Source: Multivorans sp965232105
Lineage (GTDB): Bacteria; Acidobacteriota; Thermoanaerobaculia; Multivoradales; Multivoraceae
DNA length: 64,000 nucleotides
NCBI GenBank assembly: GCA_965232105.1
Contig: OZ246956.1
Coordinates: forward strand, 4,836,001-4,900,000
Direction of reading: 5' to 3'
The notes beneath the pieces are model-generated. The model did no database searches. It had not been told where the DNA came from and saw only the letters and a list, made by a program, of their open reading frames with translations. Of this stretch, positions 16,078 to 24,686 are shown one piece after another. A program made the translations under genes and the position numbers. Each line of letters starts with the position of its first letter. The stretch's first letter is position 1.

Positions 16078-17144
16078 GCGCCGAGTACCAGGCCGTTCTC
16101 TGGAACCGCAACAAGAAGCTCTACGACCTGGCCATCGCCAGCGGCGTCGTGGTCTTCCTGGGCCTGTTCATCGGCATCGGCATCGCGACCCGACCCCAGG
16201 CGACCGTCGAGACTCTTCTGATCCGAGGCCTGGGCGCCGGCGCCCTGCTGCTGCTTCACATGGTGCTGGCCATCGGGCCGCTGTGCCGGCTCGACCGGCG
16301 TTTCCTGCCCCTGCTCTACAACCGCCGCCACCTCGGCGTCTGCATGTTCCTGCTTGCGGCCGCCCACGGCGGGTTTTCCGTTGTTCAGTTCCACAGCCTC
16401 GGAGTCCTCAATCCCCTGGTCAGCGTGCTGGCCAGCAACGGCGACTACGACAGCCTGACCCAGTTCCCGTTCCAGGCGCTCGGCCTGGTCGCGCTCCTCA
16501 TCCTGTTCCTGATGGCGGCGACCTCGCACGACTTCTGGCTCGCCAACCTGACGGCGCCGGTGTGGAAGTCGCTGCACATGCTGGTCTACGTGGCCTACGG
16601 ACTGATCCTCGTCCACATAGCGCTCGGCAGCCTGCAGGCCGCCGAGCGACCCACCGTGCTGGCGGGCCTGCTCGGCGTCGGGTTCACAGGCATCGCGTCG
16701 CTCCACCTCGTCGCCGGCTGGCGGGAGCGACTTCCGGCCCGTGCGACGGGTGCGGGCGACGAAGCGGTCGACGTCTGCGCGGCCTCGAACATCCCGCTCG
16801 ACCGCGCTCGCATCTTCCTGCTCAGCGGTGAGCGCGTCGCCGTCTTCCGCTACCGGACGGATGACGGCGAGAGGATCGCGGCGGTCTCGAACGTCTGCCA
16901 GCACCAGAACGGACCGCTCGGAGAGGGCCGGGTCCTCAACGGCTGCATCACCTGCCCCTGGCACGGCTACCAGTACCGGCCCGAGAACGGGTGCTCGCCA
17001 CCGCCCTTCACCGAGACGATTCCGACCTTCAACGTCCGCGTCGAGAACGGCCGGGTACTGGTCGATCCGCGGCCGAATCCCGCCGGTACCCACGCGGAGC
17101 CGGCCCGGGTCGTCGCTGCCGCAGACGCCGAGGCACCTGCGTGA
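16074..17144 (+). CDS. Ferric-reductase-like membrane domain fused to a Rieske [2Fe-2S] domain
   Basis: 356 residues from GTG 16074. Residues about 20-215 hold roughly six membrane spans of the ferric reductase/YedZ-MsrQ type, with candidate heme ligands H62 (LLHMVLA), H98 (AAAHGG), H168 (SLHMLVY) and H181 (LVHIALG). Residues 225-335 are a Rieske domain with the complete cluster-binding pairs CQH (C275, H277) and CPWH (C294, H297). The protein should pass electrons between membrane heme and a soluble 2Fe-2S centre. Neighbours overlap by 4 bp on each side. Partner and electron acceptor are unknown. Confidence 0.85.
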   Translation: MSAEYQAVLWNRNKKLYDLAIASGVVVFLGLFIGIGIATRPQATVETLLIRGLGAGALLLLHMVLAIGPLCRLDRRFLPLLYNRRHLGVCMFLLAAAHGGFSVVQFHSLGVLNPLVSVLASNGDYDSLTQFPFQALGLVALLILFLMAATSHDFWLANLTAPVWKSLHMLVYVAYGLILVHIALGSLQAAERPTVLAGLLGVGFTGIASLHLVAGWRERLPARATGAGDEAVDVCAASNIPLDRARIFLLSGERVAVFRYRTDDGERIAAVSNVCQHQNGPLGEGRVLNGCITCPWHGYQYRPENGCSPPPFTETIPTFNVRVENGRVLVDPRPNPAGTHAEPARVVAAADAEAPA

Positions 17145-17986
17145 CCGGCGATCGCCAGGACGAGCTGTACGTCGGCTACCTCGACGAGACGCCTCCCGGC
17201 GTTGCCCGGTTCACACGCCGCGCCGTGATCGGCCTCCTGCTGCTGGCCGCGGCGCTCGGCGCCGGCCTTGCGCTGCTGCTGGAGCGGTTCGACGAAGGAG
17301 TGTTCGAGTACGGCACGGTGCGGGATTACGAGGGCGAACTGTTCGTCGATCCCCATCCCCGGCTGCTCACGGCGGACGGACCGGCCCAAGGCTATCTGCT
17401 GGTTGGGGTTGGAAAGCACGGACTGGACCTCAACGAGCCAGGCACACCCGAGCCCTCCGATGAGATCCAGCTCTCCGGCACGTTGATCCGGAACCCGGAG
17501 GCAGCGATGCTCGAAGTGCACTCACTTGAGCTTCCCGAAGGATGGACCAGCGCGGGACCCTCCGCGGAAAGCGTCTCGCCCGGCGACTTGGGAACCGGTG
17601 CCTCGGCCCCCATTCCAGCCGACGCACAAACGCGCGACACCGATGTACGCGTCGTCTCACGCGGCCACACCTTCGTCGGCGAGATCGTCGACACGAAGTG
17701 TTATCTGGGCGCGATGAAGCCGGGGCGCGGCAAGCCGCACCGGGACTGCGCCTCCCTCTGCATCCGCGGCGGCATCCCGGCCGCCCTGCTGGTCCGGACG
17801 GAGAACGGAGAACGGGAGCTGGTCCACCTCGTGGACTTCGCCGGCCAGCCACTGGGGCGCGAGCTTCTCGACTGGGTCGGCCAACCGGTCGAAGTCACCG
17901 GTCTCCTGCGTCGCCAGGACGACCGCATCTTCCTCGCCCTTCTCACCACCGAGTGGATTCGCGCCGCAACCGGAGCCGGACCATGA
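17141..17986 (+). CDS. Membrane-anchored protein with a conserved Cys/His motif, partner of the Rieske fusion
   Basis: 281 residues from GTG 17141 (4-bp overlap). One membrane span (about 28-47, AVIGLLLLAAALGAGLALLL) anchors a soluble part. The C-terminal third contains GEIVDTKCYLGAMKPGRGKP then HRDCASLCIRGGIPA, giving C187, H200, C203 and C207. This could bind metal or heme, or form disulfides. I have seen this text only in uncharacterised proteins beside ferric-reductase/Rieske genes, so no name is given. It probably functions with the upstream fusion at the outer face of the inner membrane. Confidence 0.75.
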   Translation: MTGDRQDELYVGYLDETPPGVARFTRRAVIGLLLLAAALGAGLALLLERFDEGVFEYGTVRDYEGELFVDPHPRLLTADGPAQGYLLVGVGKHGLDLNEPGTPEPSDEIQLSGTLIRNPEAAMLEVHSLELPEGWTSAGPSAESVSPGDLGTGASAPIPADAQTRDTDVRVVSRGHTFVGEIVDTKCYLGAMKPGRGKPHRDCASLCIRGGIPAALLVRTENGERELVHLVDFAGQPLGRELLDWVGQPVEVTGLLRRQDDRIFLALLTTEWIRAATGAGP

Positions 17987-18825
17987 CCGATCCGGCTCGC
18001 GGCAGCCATCCTTCGACTGAGCTGGCCGGCACGCCGATTCCGAGCCCCGAACACCTGCCCGACGGCCGTATCGAGGTCGGCAGCTACCGGCTGCGGTTCG
18101 CGCGCACGGCCTCCGACATCGACCGGCTGCTGGCGCTCCGCTTCGAGGTCTTCAACCTGGAACTCGGCGAGGGCCTCGAGGAGTCCTTCGCCACCGGCCG
18201 CGACACGGACCGTTTCGACGCGAGTTGCCACCACATGCTGGTCGAGGAAGAGAGCGGCCAACTCATCGGCACCTACCGCATGCAGACGGCGGCAATGGCC
18301 GCCCGCGGCCACGGCTTCTACTCGGCCGACGAGTACGAACTGGACGCCATACCCGGAAGCCTCCTCGACCGGTCGGTCGAGATCGGCCGCGCCTGCATTC
18401 ACCGCGAACACCGCAAGCGCACGGTGCTGTTCCTGCTCTGGAAGGGCCTGGCCCGCTACCTCGTCCACAACCGCTGCCGCTACCTGTTCGGCTGCTGCTC
18501 CCTGACCAGCCAGGACCAGGCGGCCGGCATCCGGCTCTACCGGCAACTCAAGGCGGCCGGCAAGGTGATGACCGACCTCGACGTGCCTCCCCTGCCCCAC
18601 ACCCGCTGCGAGGCGACCGACGATCAGGTAGCCGCGATCCCCGACATCAAGGTGCCGCCGCTCTTCGCCACCTATCTCCGCTACGGCACCCTGGTGTGCA
18701 GCCGCCCGGCGATCGACCGGGAGTTCAAGACGATCGACTACCTGGTCCTGATGGACACGGCCGCGTTGAGCCGGCGCACGCGGTTGATCTTCGGGCTGGA
18801 CGAAGCGCCGCCGCCGGCGCTCTAG
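17983..18825 (+). CDS. GNAT acyltransferase, OlsB-like (ornithine N-alpha-acyltransferase type)
   Basis: 280 residues from ATG 17983 (ATGA overlap with the previous gene). The start RLRFARTASDIDRLLALRFE, the segment HHMLVEEESGQLIGTYRMQT and SVEIGRACIHREHRKRTVLF followed by LLWKGLARYL match the OlsB/LuxI-like acyl-ACP GNAT group that attaches a 3-hydroxy fatty acid to ornithine. In the classical pathway OlsA then adds the second acyl chain, and a PlsC-type gene follows here. The amino acid head group cannot be read from sequence. Confidence is high for the family and moderate for ornithine as substrate. Confidence 0.8.
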   Translation: MTDPARGSHPSTELAGTPIPSPEHLPDGRIEVGSYRLRFARTASDIDRLLALRFEVFNLELGEGLEESFATGRDTDRFDASCHHMLVEEESGQLIGTYRMQTAAMAARGHGFYSADEYELDAIPGSLLDRSVEIGRACIHREHRKRTVLFLLWKGLARYLVHNRCRYLFGCCSLTSQDQAAGIRLYRQLKAAGKVMTDLDVPPLPHTRCEATDDQVAAIPDIKVPPLFATYLRYGTLVCSRPAIDREFKTIDYLVLMDTAALSRRTRLIFGLDEAPPPAL

Positions 18826-18874
18826 CTTCAGCGCCCGACTTGCTTCGCGGCGTTCTACGGCGCAAGCTCCCGGG

Positions 18875-19741
18875 ATGCAGCCGAGAACCAGCAATCCCCC
18901 CCTGCTGCGGCTCCTCCGGCTATGGCGGTTGATCTGGCGGGCGCCGGCTCTGCTGGTCGCGGCCCTGACCGCCTGGCTCCCGCTGCTCGTTCTGCGACCC
19001 GTTCTGGCCCGGCCGGCTCCCCGCGCCTGGCGAGCCGTCCTCCGCACCGTGCTGCGGTGCTGGGGACGCACGAGTCTCGCCATCCTCGGCTGCAGGGTGA
19101 CCGTACGCGGCAAGGCGCCCAGGAGTCCCTTCCTGCTCATCTCGAACCACATCTCCTACCTCGACATTCTTCTGCTTTCGGCCTTCACGCCCGGCCTCTT
19201 CGTGTCCAAGGCGGAGATTCGGGGCTGGCCGGTGGCCGGCGCCATGTGCCGGACGGTGGGCATCATCTTCGTCGACCGCCGCCGACGCCGCGACGTGACT
19301 CGGGTCGGCGAGCAGATCGCCGCGGCGCTCACGGACGGCGACCCGGTGATCCTGTTCCCTGAAGGGACGTCGACTCCCGGCAACCAGGTCGCGCCACTGA
19401 AACCATCACTCCTGGCGCCCGCGGCCGGACAGGAACTGGATGTCCAGTGGGCCGTCGTCCGCTACGAAACGCCGCCCGACGAGACGCCCGCCTTCCTCAG
19501 CGTCGCCTGGTGGGGAGAGATGCCCCTTGTGCCCCACGCCCCCGATCTGCTCAAGCTCCGCCGCATCGACGCCGAACTCGTTTTCGGCGATCGGCCGGTC
19601 CGTAGCGCCGACCGGAAAGACCTCGCCCGCCTCTTGCGGGAACGGATGACAGGTAGCTTCCGACCGATGGTCTCGAGCGAGGAACTGGCAGCCATCGGCG
19701 ACACGCACGGTCCCATCGGGATCCCCGAACGCCGCGGCTGA
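18875..19741 (+). CDS. 1-acyl-sn-glycerol-3-phosphate acyltransferase family (PlsC/OlsA-like)
   Basis: 288 residues. One or two N-terminal membrane spans (ALLVAALTAWLPLLVLRPVL) precede the acyltransferase domain with the catalytic NHISYLD (H-x4-D), a lysine/aromatic block VSKAEIRGWPVAGAM, and the substrate motif FPEGTST. Placed right after the OlsB-like GNAT, it is best read as the O-acyltransferase completing an ornithine-type lipid, though a housekeeping PlsC role cannot be excluded. The next gene begins 11 bp after its stop, so the three genes are likely co-transcribed. Confidence 0.85.
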   Translation: MQPRTSNPPLLRLLRLWRLIWRAPALLVAALTAWLPLLVLRPVLARPAPRAWRAVLRTVLRCWGRTSLAILGCRVTVRGKAPRSPFLLISNHISYLDILLLSAFTPGLFVSKAEIRGWPVAGAMCRTVGIIFVDRRRRRDVTRVGEQIAAALTDGDPVILFPEGTSTPGNQVAPLKPSLLAPAAGQELDVQWAVVRYETPPDETPAFLSVAWWGEMPLVPHAPDLLKLRRIDAELVFGDRPVRSADRKDLARLLRERMTGSFRPMVSSEELAAIGDTHGPIGIPERRG

Positions 19742-19752
19742 CGAAAACGCCG

Positions 19753-22386
19753 ATGCGGCAGTCATCGCCCCGCGCCCGCAGACGGCTGCGCATTCTTGTC
19801 GCTGCCTATGCCGCCGCGCTGATCGCGTCGACGATCGTCCGTACGGCGGCGCCGGAGCCGCCGCAGCCCACCAACCGGGAGACGATGGAAATCCCCGCAC
19901 CGAGCGGCGAAGGGACGCTCCGCATCGCCTGGAAAGAGACCGGTTCCCCGAACGAAGAGTCACTGCCGATCGTGCTTCTCCACGGATCGCCCGGCAGTGC
20001 GGACAACTTCGACCGCCTCACGACGCCGTCGCTCTCCCACGAGCTCTCTGAGCAAGACGCCCCCTTGATCAGCATCGAACCACGCCTTTCCCGGCGGACG
20101 ATCGCGCCCGACCTCCCCGGCTTCGGCGCCTCCGAGCACCGAGTGGCCGACTACTCCTCCCGCGGCCACGCCGACTCAACACTCCGACTCCTCGATCGGC
20201 TGGACGTCGATCGCTTCCACGTCCTCGGCTTCAGTATGGGAGGCGCGGTCGCTCTGCATCTTGCCGACCGGGCGCCCGACCGGGTCGCCTCCGTCATCCT
20301 GGTGTCGTCTATCGGCGTGCAGGAACTCGAACTCCTGGGCGACTACCGGGTCAACCACGGGCTCCACGGCCTCCAGCTCGGCCTGTTCTGGGGACTGCGC
20401 AATCTGCTCCCCCACTTCGGCGCCTTCGATCAACCGATCGCCCACTCCTACGCGCGCAACTTCTACGACACGGACCAACGGCCGCTGCGCGGCATCCTGG
20501 AGTCGCTGGAGGCCCCGCTGTTCATCGTCCACGGTGGGCAGGATCCGCTCGTGCCGGGGGCGGCGGCCCACGAGCATCACCGCATCGTGCCCCACAGCGA
20601 GTTGTGGATGCGCCCTGACAGTCACTTCTTTCTGTTTCGCGGCGGCGAGGACCTGGCGTCCCGGATCGACGGGTTCCTGGATCGCGTCGAAGCCGGCGAA
20701 GCGCCGACCCGCGCCGACTCCGAACCCGATCGGCTGCGGCAAGCGGCGCTGCCGTTCGATGACCTGGACCTGCCTCCCTTCGCCGGGCCGGCCCTGCTCA
20801 TCGTCTTCCTGCTCCTCGTGTTCGCCGCGTACCTGAGCGAGGACCTGACCTGCATCACGGCAGGTTTGCTCGTCGCTCAGGGCAGGCTCGACTTCCCGGT
20901 GGCCGTCGCCGCCTGCTACATCGGCATCCTGAGCAGCGACCTGGGCCTCGCCTGGCTGGCGCGGATCCTGGGCCGGCCCGCCCTCAAGCTGCCGCCGTTG
21001 AAGTGGTGGGTCACTGACGCCGCGGTCGAGGAGGCCTCCGCTTGGCTGCGGCGCCGTGCTTTGGTCGTCGTCTTGGTCAGCCGCTTCCTGCCGGGCACCC
21101 GGCTGCCGACGTGCCTAGCCGCCGGCATCCTGCGCACCAGCCTGCTCCGCTTCTGCTTCTACTTCGCGGTCGCCGTGGCGATCTGGACTCCCGCCTTCGT
21201 CGGCATCAACGCGCTGCTAGGCCGCGAAGCGGTAGAACGCTTCGACGGCCGCCTGCCGGGCGGCCTGCTGACGGCTGTGCTGGCGCTCGCGCTGGTCATC
21301 TTCACCGTCCGCAGCGTCGTCGTACCGCTCTTCACCTGGCGCGGGCGCCGGCTCTGGCGTGGCCGGCTGCTCCGCGTCCGGCACTGGGAGTTCTGGCCGA
21401 TGTGGGCGTTCTACCCGCCGCTCGCGCTCTACATCCTTTGGCAGGGCCTGCGGCGCGGCAGCCTCACGGCGTTCACCGCGATCAATCCGGCGATGCCCCT
21501 GGGCGGCCTGCTCGGCGAATCGAAAAGCGACATCCTGGACGGTCTGGGAGGCATCGGCGAGGCCTTGCCGGCCTGGAGGCGTCTGCCGCCGGGTAGCCGC
21601 GAGCGGCGTCTCGCCGCCCTTGAGCAGTTCCTCGAGGACGAGAACCTGAGCTATCCCGCCGTCCTCAAGCCCGACACCGGCGAGCGGGGACGCGGTATCG
21701 CCGTGGCGCACTCGGAAGCCGAAGCGATCGCGTTCTTCGAGGCGACGCCTGGACCGGCGCTGGTGCAGAAGTACGTCGCGGGCGAAGAGTACGGCGTTTT
21801 CTGGGCACGCCACCCGGGCCGCCGGGACGGACATGTCTTCTCGATCACGCACAAGGCGCGGCCGACTGTGACTGGCGACGGAACCAGCACCCTGGAGCGG
21901 CTGATCCTCTCCGATTCGCGCGCCGTCGCGATCGCGCACATCTACCGGCGCGAACATCCCGACGCTGCAACGCGAATCCCGGCTGCCAACGAGGTCGTCG
22001 AACTCACCCAGGTTGGTGCTCACTCCCGAGGCACGATCTTCCTGGACGCGAACGATCTCCACACGCCGGAACTGGAACGGGCGATCAACACGATCAGCAC
22101 TGCCTACGAGGGCTTCGACTTCGGCCGCTTCGACATACGCGTCCCGACCGCCAAGGCGCTCCAGCGCGGCGAGGGAATTCGGGTGCTCGAAGTGAACGGC
22201 GTGACCTCGGAAGCGACCCACATGTACGACCCCCGCTACGGGTTCTTCGCCGCCCACGCCATCCTGCGCCGGCAGTGGCAGATGGCTTTCGACCTCGCCG
22301 CCGAACGCATCCGCGCCAGTGCCCGGCCCGCGAGTGTGAGCGAGATCCTCCGCGCCATTCGGGCCGAACGACGAGCCCGGCGCTAG
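19753..22386 (+). CDS. Three-domain fusion: alpha/beta hydrolase, DedA/VTT membrane domain, ATP-grasp ligase
   Basis: 877 residues. An N-terminal span (13-30) precedes an alpha/beta hydrolase (about 55-315) with nucleophile elbow GFSMGG (S161), acid HGGQD (D264) and H291. Residues 340-530 are a DedA/VTT (SNARE-associated) membrane domain: YLSEDLTCITAGLLVAQGR, then VSRFLPGTRLPTCLAAG. Residues about 575-850 are ATP-grasp: NPAMPLGGLLGESKSDIL, YPAVLKP (K639), glycine-rich GERGRGIAV and the metal motif VLEVNG. VTT proteins move lipids or handle undecaprenyl carriers; ATP-grasp enzymes join a carboxylate to an amine or thiol. Downstream of OlsB/PlsC-like genes, a role in making, trimming and flipping an amino lipid is plausible but unproven. 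Confidence 0.85.
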   Translation: MRQSSPRARRRLRILVAAYAAALIASTIVRTAAPEPPQPTNRETMEIPAPSGEGTLRIAWKETGSPNEESLPIVLLHGSPGSADNFDRLTTPSLSHELSEQDAPLISIEPRLSRRTIAPDLPGFGASEHRVADYSSRGHADSTLRLLDRLDVDRFHVLGFSMGGAVALHLADRAPDRVASVILVSSIGVQELELLGDYRVNHGLHGLQLGLFWGLRNLLPHFGAFDQPIAHSYARNFYDTDQRPLRGILESLEAPLFIVHGGQDPLVPGAAAHEHHRIVPHSELWMRPDSHFFLFRGGEDLASRIDGFLDRVEAGEAPTRADSEPDRLRQAALPFDDLDLPPFAGPALLIVFLLLVFAAYLSEDLTCITAGLLVAQGRLDFPVAVAACYIGILSSDLGLAWLARILGRPALKLPPLKWWVTDAAVEEASAWLRRRALVVVLVSRFLPGTRLPTCLAAGILRTSLLRFCFYFAVAVAIWTPAFVGINALLGREAVERFDGRLPGGLLTAVLALALVIFTVRSVVVPLFTWRGRRLWRGRLLRVRHWEFWPMWAFYPPLALYILWQGLRRGSLTAFTAINPAMPLGGLLGESKSDILDGLGGIGEALPAWRRLPPGSRERRLAALEQFLEDENLSYPAVLKPDTGERGRGIAVAHSEAEAIAFFEATPGPALVQKYVAGEEYGVFWARHPGRRDGHVFSITHKARPTVTGDGTSTLERLILSDSRAVAIAHIYRREHPDAATRIPAANEVVELTQVGAHSRGTIFLDANDLHTPELERAINTISTAYEGFDFGRFDIRVPTAKALQRGEGIRVLEVNGVTSEATHMYDPRYGFFAAHAILRRQWQMAFDLAAERIRASARPASVSEILRAIRAERRARR

Positions 22387-22390
22387 TCGA

Positions 22391-22846
22391 CTACTCCTTC
22401 TTCTTCGTCGTCCGCCGACGCGGCTTCGGCTTCTTCTCCAGCGCCTCGAGCCGCTTCTCGACCGCGCTCAGCCGCTCGGTCACCGCGTCCAGGTCCACCT
22501 TGCCGGGGACGCCGAGCTTCTCGATCCGGCGCTCCAGGTGTTCATCGATTCCCGTCCGCGCCTTCGACTTGGTCTGCTCGATCCCTTTCTCGGCCGCTGA
22601 ACGCACCTGCTTGACCTTGACTTCCGCCTTGTCCCGCCAACCGCTCAGGGACTCCCGGCCCTGGCTCTCGACCTTCTCGCCGCGCGCGACCAGCCGGTCG
22701 AAAACCCTGGATCCGGCGTCGACCGCCTCGCCCGCCACGCCTGCGCCGGCAAGCGCCACCTTGTGGGCCGTTTCAAAGGCAGAGTCGACCACCGACCGCG
22801 CTTTCGAATCGCTATCCCTGGTTTCTGCCGCGGATGCTGCTGTCAT
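22391..22846 (-). CDS. Phasin-like coiled-coil protein with a basic tail
   Basis: 151 residues. An Ala/Gly-rich amphipathic start (SAFETAHKVALAGAGVAGEA, VDAGSRVFDRLVARGEKVES) resembles phasins and PhaF/PhaI granule proteins. A predicted coiled coil follows (VTERLSAVEKRLEALEKK) and then a lysine/arginine tail, PKPRRRTTKKKE. PhaF-type proteins use such tails to bind nucleoid DNA while the phasin part coats polyhydroxyalkanoate granules. There is no PHA synthase in the window, so another use (general amphipathic scaffold) remains possible. It is convergent with the fusion gene, 4 bp apart. Confidence 0.65.
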   Translation of the reverse strand: MTAASAAETRDSDSKARSVVDSAFETAHKVALAGAGVAGEAVDAGSRVFDRLVARGEKVESQGRESLSGWRDKAEVKVKQVRSAAEKGIEQTKSKARTGIDEHLERRIEKLGVPGKVDLDAVTERLSAVEKRLEALEKKPKPRRRTTKKKE

Positions 22847-22912
22847 CTCGTTTCTCCCCTGTAGTCTGTTGGGGCTTCCGGCGGCGCAAGCCGCGATCCC
22901 TCCGGGGGCCCG

Positions 22913-23692
22913 CTAGGAACTGTGGGCCTCGGCTAGCCGACGCTTCACCGTCTCGAGGGGGTTGCGGTAGTCCACCGTGCCGAGCCCCTTGTTGGTCAGC
23001 CTGTAGCCGATCAACTCCTGCAGCTTCTCCGGCATCTCCACGACGACGTCCCACGGCACGCCGACGTACTGGTTCTCGCGCTGCTTGAGCCACGCCAGGT
23101 TGAAGTTGAAGTTGATGGAGCGCCGATAGCCGCTGTCCGTCGAGTTCCCTCCGCCACGGTGCCAGACGGCGCCGTCCCAGAGGAACAGGGCCCCGGCCGG
23201 CATCTCCACCGTCAACGTGGGCACGTCCGGATCGACCGGATCGGCCGAGCGGTGGCTGCCCGGAACGATCTCCGTCGCCCCGTTCTCGGCCGTGAACGGA
23301 TCGAGTGCGATCAGCGTGTTGGCGATCAGGGGGAAGTGCGGACGCGCAAGCGGGTAGTGGCCGTCGTCCTGGTGCATCCGCTGGCGACGGTCCCCCGGCC
23401 CCGGCCGCATCGCCGCGACGCCGGAGACCTGGTAGTCCGGGCCGAGTACCGCCTCCACGAGCCCGAGCAGTTCATCGTCCATGAGGAGCTCGTCGACGGC
23501 CCGCGTCTTGGCCAGCAGGTTGTGCGTGTGAATCGTCTGCTGGCCGTAGTCGTCCGTCATCCGGCTGCCAATCTCCTCGAAGACGGGGCCGAGGCCCCGC
23601 CGCAGCGCCTCCAGCCTCTCCTCCCCGAGGAAGTCGGGCACCACCGTGTAGCCGTCTTCGCGAACCTTCCGTGCTGATCTCTCGATGTCCAT
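22913..23692 (-). CDS. Phytanoyl-CoA dioxygenase (PhyH) family protein
   Basis: 259 residues. Fe(II)/2-oxoglutarate oxygenase with the H-x-D iron pair in MHQDDGHYPLARPHFPL, the distal His in EIVPGSHRSADP, and the segments MPAGALFLWDGAVWHRGGGN and RRSINFNFNLAWL typical of PhyH. Such proteins hydroxylate lipids, antibiotics or small carbon compounds; the substrate is unknown. It is divergent from the alpha/beta hydrolase at 23761 across a 68-bp gap, with the phasin-like gene downstream on the same strand. Confidence 0.88.
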   Translation of the reverse strand: MDIERSARKVREDGYTVVPDFLGEERLEALRRGLGPVFEEIGSRMTDDYGQQTIHTHNLLAKTRAVDELLMDDELLGLVEAVLGPDYQVSGVAAMRPGPGDRRQRMHQDDGHYPLARPHFPLIANTLIALDPFTAENGATEIVPGSHRSADPVDPDVPTLTVEMPAGALFLWDGAVWHRGGGNSTDSGYRRSINFNFNLAWLKQRENQYVGVPWDVVVEMPEKLQELIGYRLTNKGLGTVDYRNPLETVKRRLAEAHSS

Positions 23693-23760
23693 GATGTCCC
23701 GTGAGCAGTGATCGGTTTGACGTTTCGCGGGAGCGTAACAAAGGGAGTAGCCTTCACTCC

Positions 23761-24666
23761 ATGAGAGAAGATACGGCGTATCGCCGGCCGATGTTCCGGG
23801 CCGTCCTGACGACGCTGATCGCGTTCGTCGCCTTCACCGGCGTCTACGCGCAAAGCGACGCCTCTACCCAGTCCTTCACGGCGAGCGACGGCGCCGTCAT
23901 TCACTACCTCGTCGAAGGGCGCGGCGACCCCGTCGTGCTCCTCCACGGCATCACCGGCACGGCCGCCTCGAACTGGGGCGCCGCCGGCATCATCGACCGG
24001 CTCGCCGAGGAGTTCCAGGTCATCGCCGTCGACCAGCGCGGCCACGGCAAGAGCGACAAGCCGCACGACCCGGAGAGCTACGGCGAGCGGATGGCGCTGG
24101 ATGTCGTCGACCTGCTGGATCACCTGAGGCTGCAGCAGGCGAACGTCGTCGGTTACTCGATGGGCGGCTTCATCACGATGAAGCTCATCGCCCTCGCGCC
24201 CGACCGGCTGATGTCGGCGGTCGTCGGCGGGGCCGGCTGGTCCAGCCCCGACCTGCGCGACGACGCCATGTTCGACGCCCTGGCGGTTTCGCTCGAGGAA
24301 GGCAAGGGCGGTGGCCCCCTGGTCGAGTTCCTGTGGCCCGGCGAGGAACCGCCGACGCCGGAGCAGGTTCAGGCCATCGGTCTGGCGATGGTCGCCTCGA
24401 ACGACCAGGCGGCCCTGGCCGCCGTCGTCCGCGGCATGCCCGCCCTCGACGTGAGCGCCGAGCTCCTCCGCATCAACAAGGTGCCGACCCTCAACATCAT
24501 CGGCAGCAACGATCCCCTGAAGCCCAACGCCGACGCGCTCGTCTCTGTCATGCAGGAGCACCGCCTCCACGTGATCGAAGGCGCGAACCACATGAACACC
24601 CTGAACTCCCCCGAGTTCTACGACACGATCCGCGCCTTCTTCATCGAACTCTGCAACTGCGCCTGA
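23761..24666 (+). CDS. Exported alpha/beta hydrolase
   Basis: 301 residues from ATG 23761 (an upstream ATG at 23701 has no better support; an AAGGGAG lies 10-15 bp before 23761). After a signal peptide (MFRAVLTTLIAFVAFTGVYA) the hydrolase fold shows VVLLHGITGT (oxyanion), VIAVDQRGHGKSDKP, the nucleophile elbow VVGYSMGGFI, acid NIIGSNDPL and catalytic His in VIEGANHMNT. The pattern is that of esterases and epoxide-hydrolase relatives; substrate unknown. It is convergent with the M20 peptidase. Confidence 0.85.
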   Translation: MREDTAYRRPMFRAVLTTLIAFVAFTGVYAQSDASTQSFTASDGAVIHYLVEGRGDPVVLLHGITGTAASNWGAAGIIDRLAEEFQVIAVDQRGHGKSDKPHDPESYGERMALDVVDLLDHLRLQQANVVGYSMGGFITMKLIALAPDRLMSAVVGGAGWSSPDLRDDAMFDALAVSLEEGKGGGPLVEFLWPGEEPPTPEQVQAIGLAMVASNDQAALAAVVRGMPALDVSAELLRINKVPTLNIIGSNDPLKPNADALVSVMQEHRLHVIEGANHMNTLNSPEFYDTIRAFFIELCNCA

Positions 24667-24686
24667 CGACGCGGGCAAGTCGTCGG

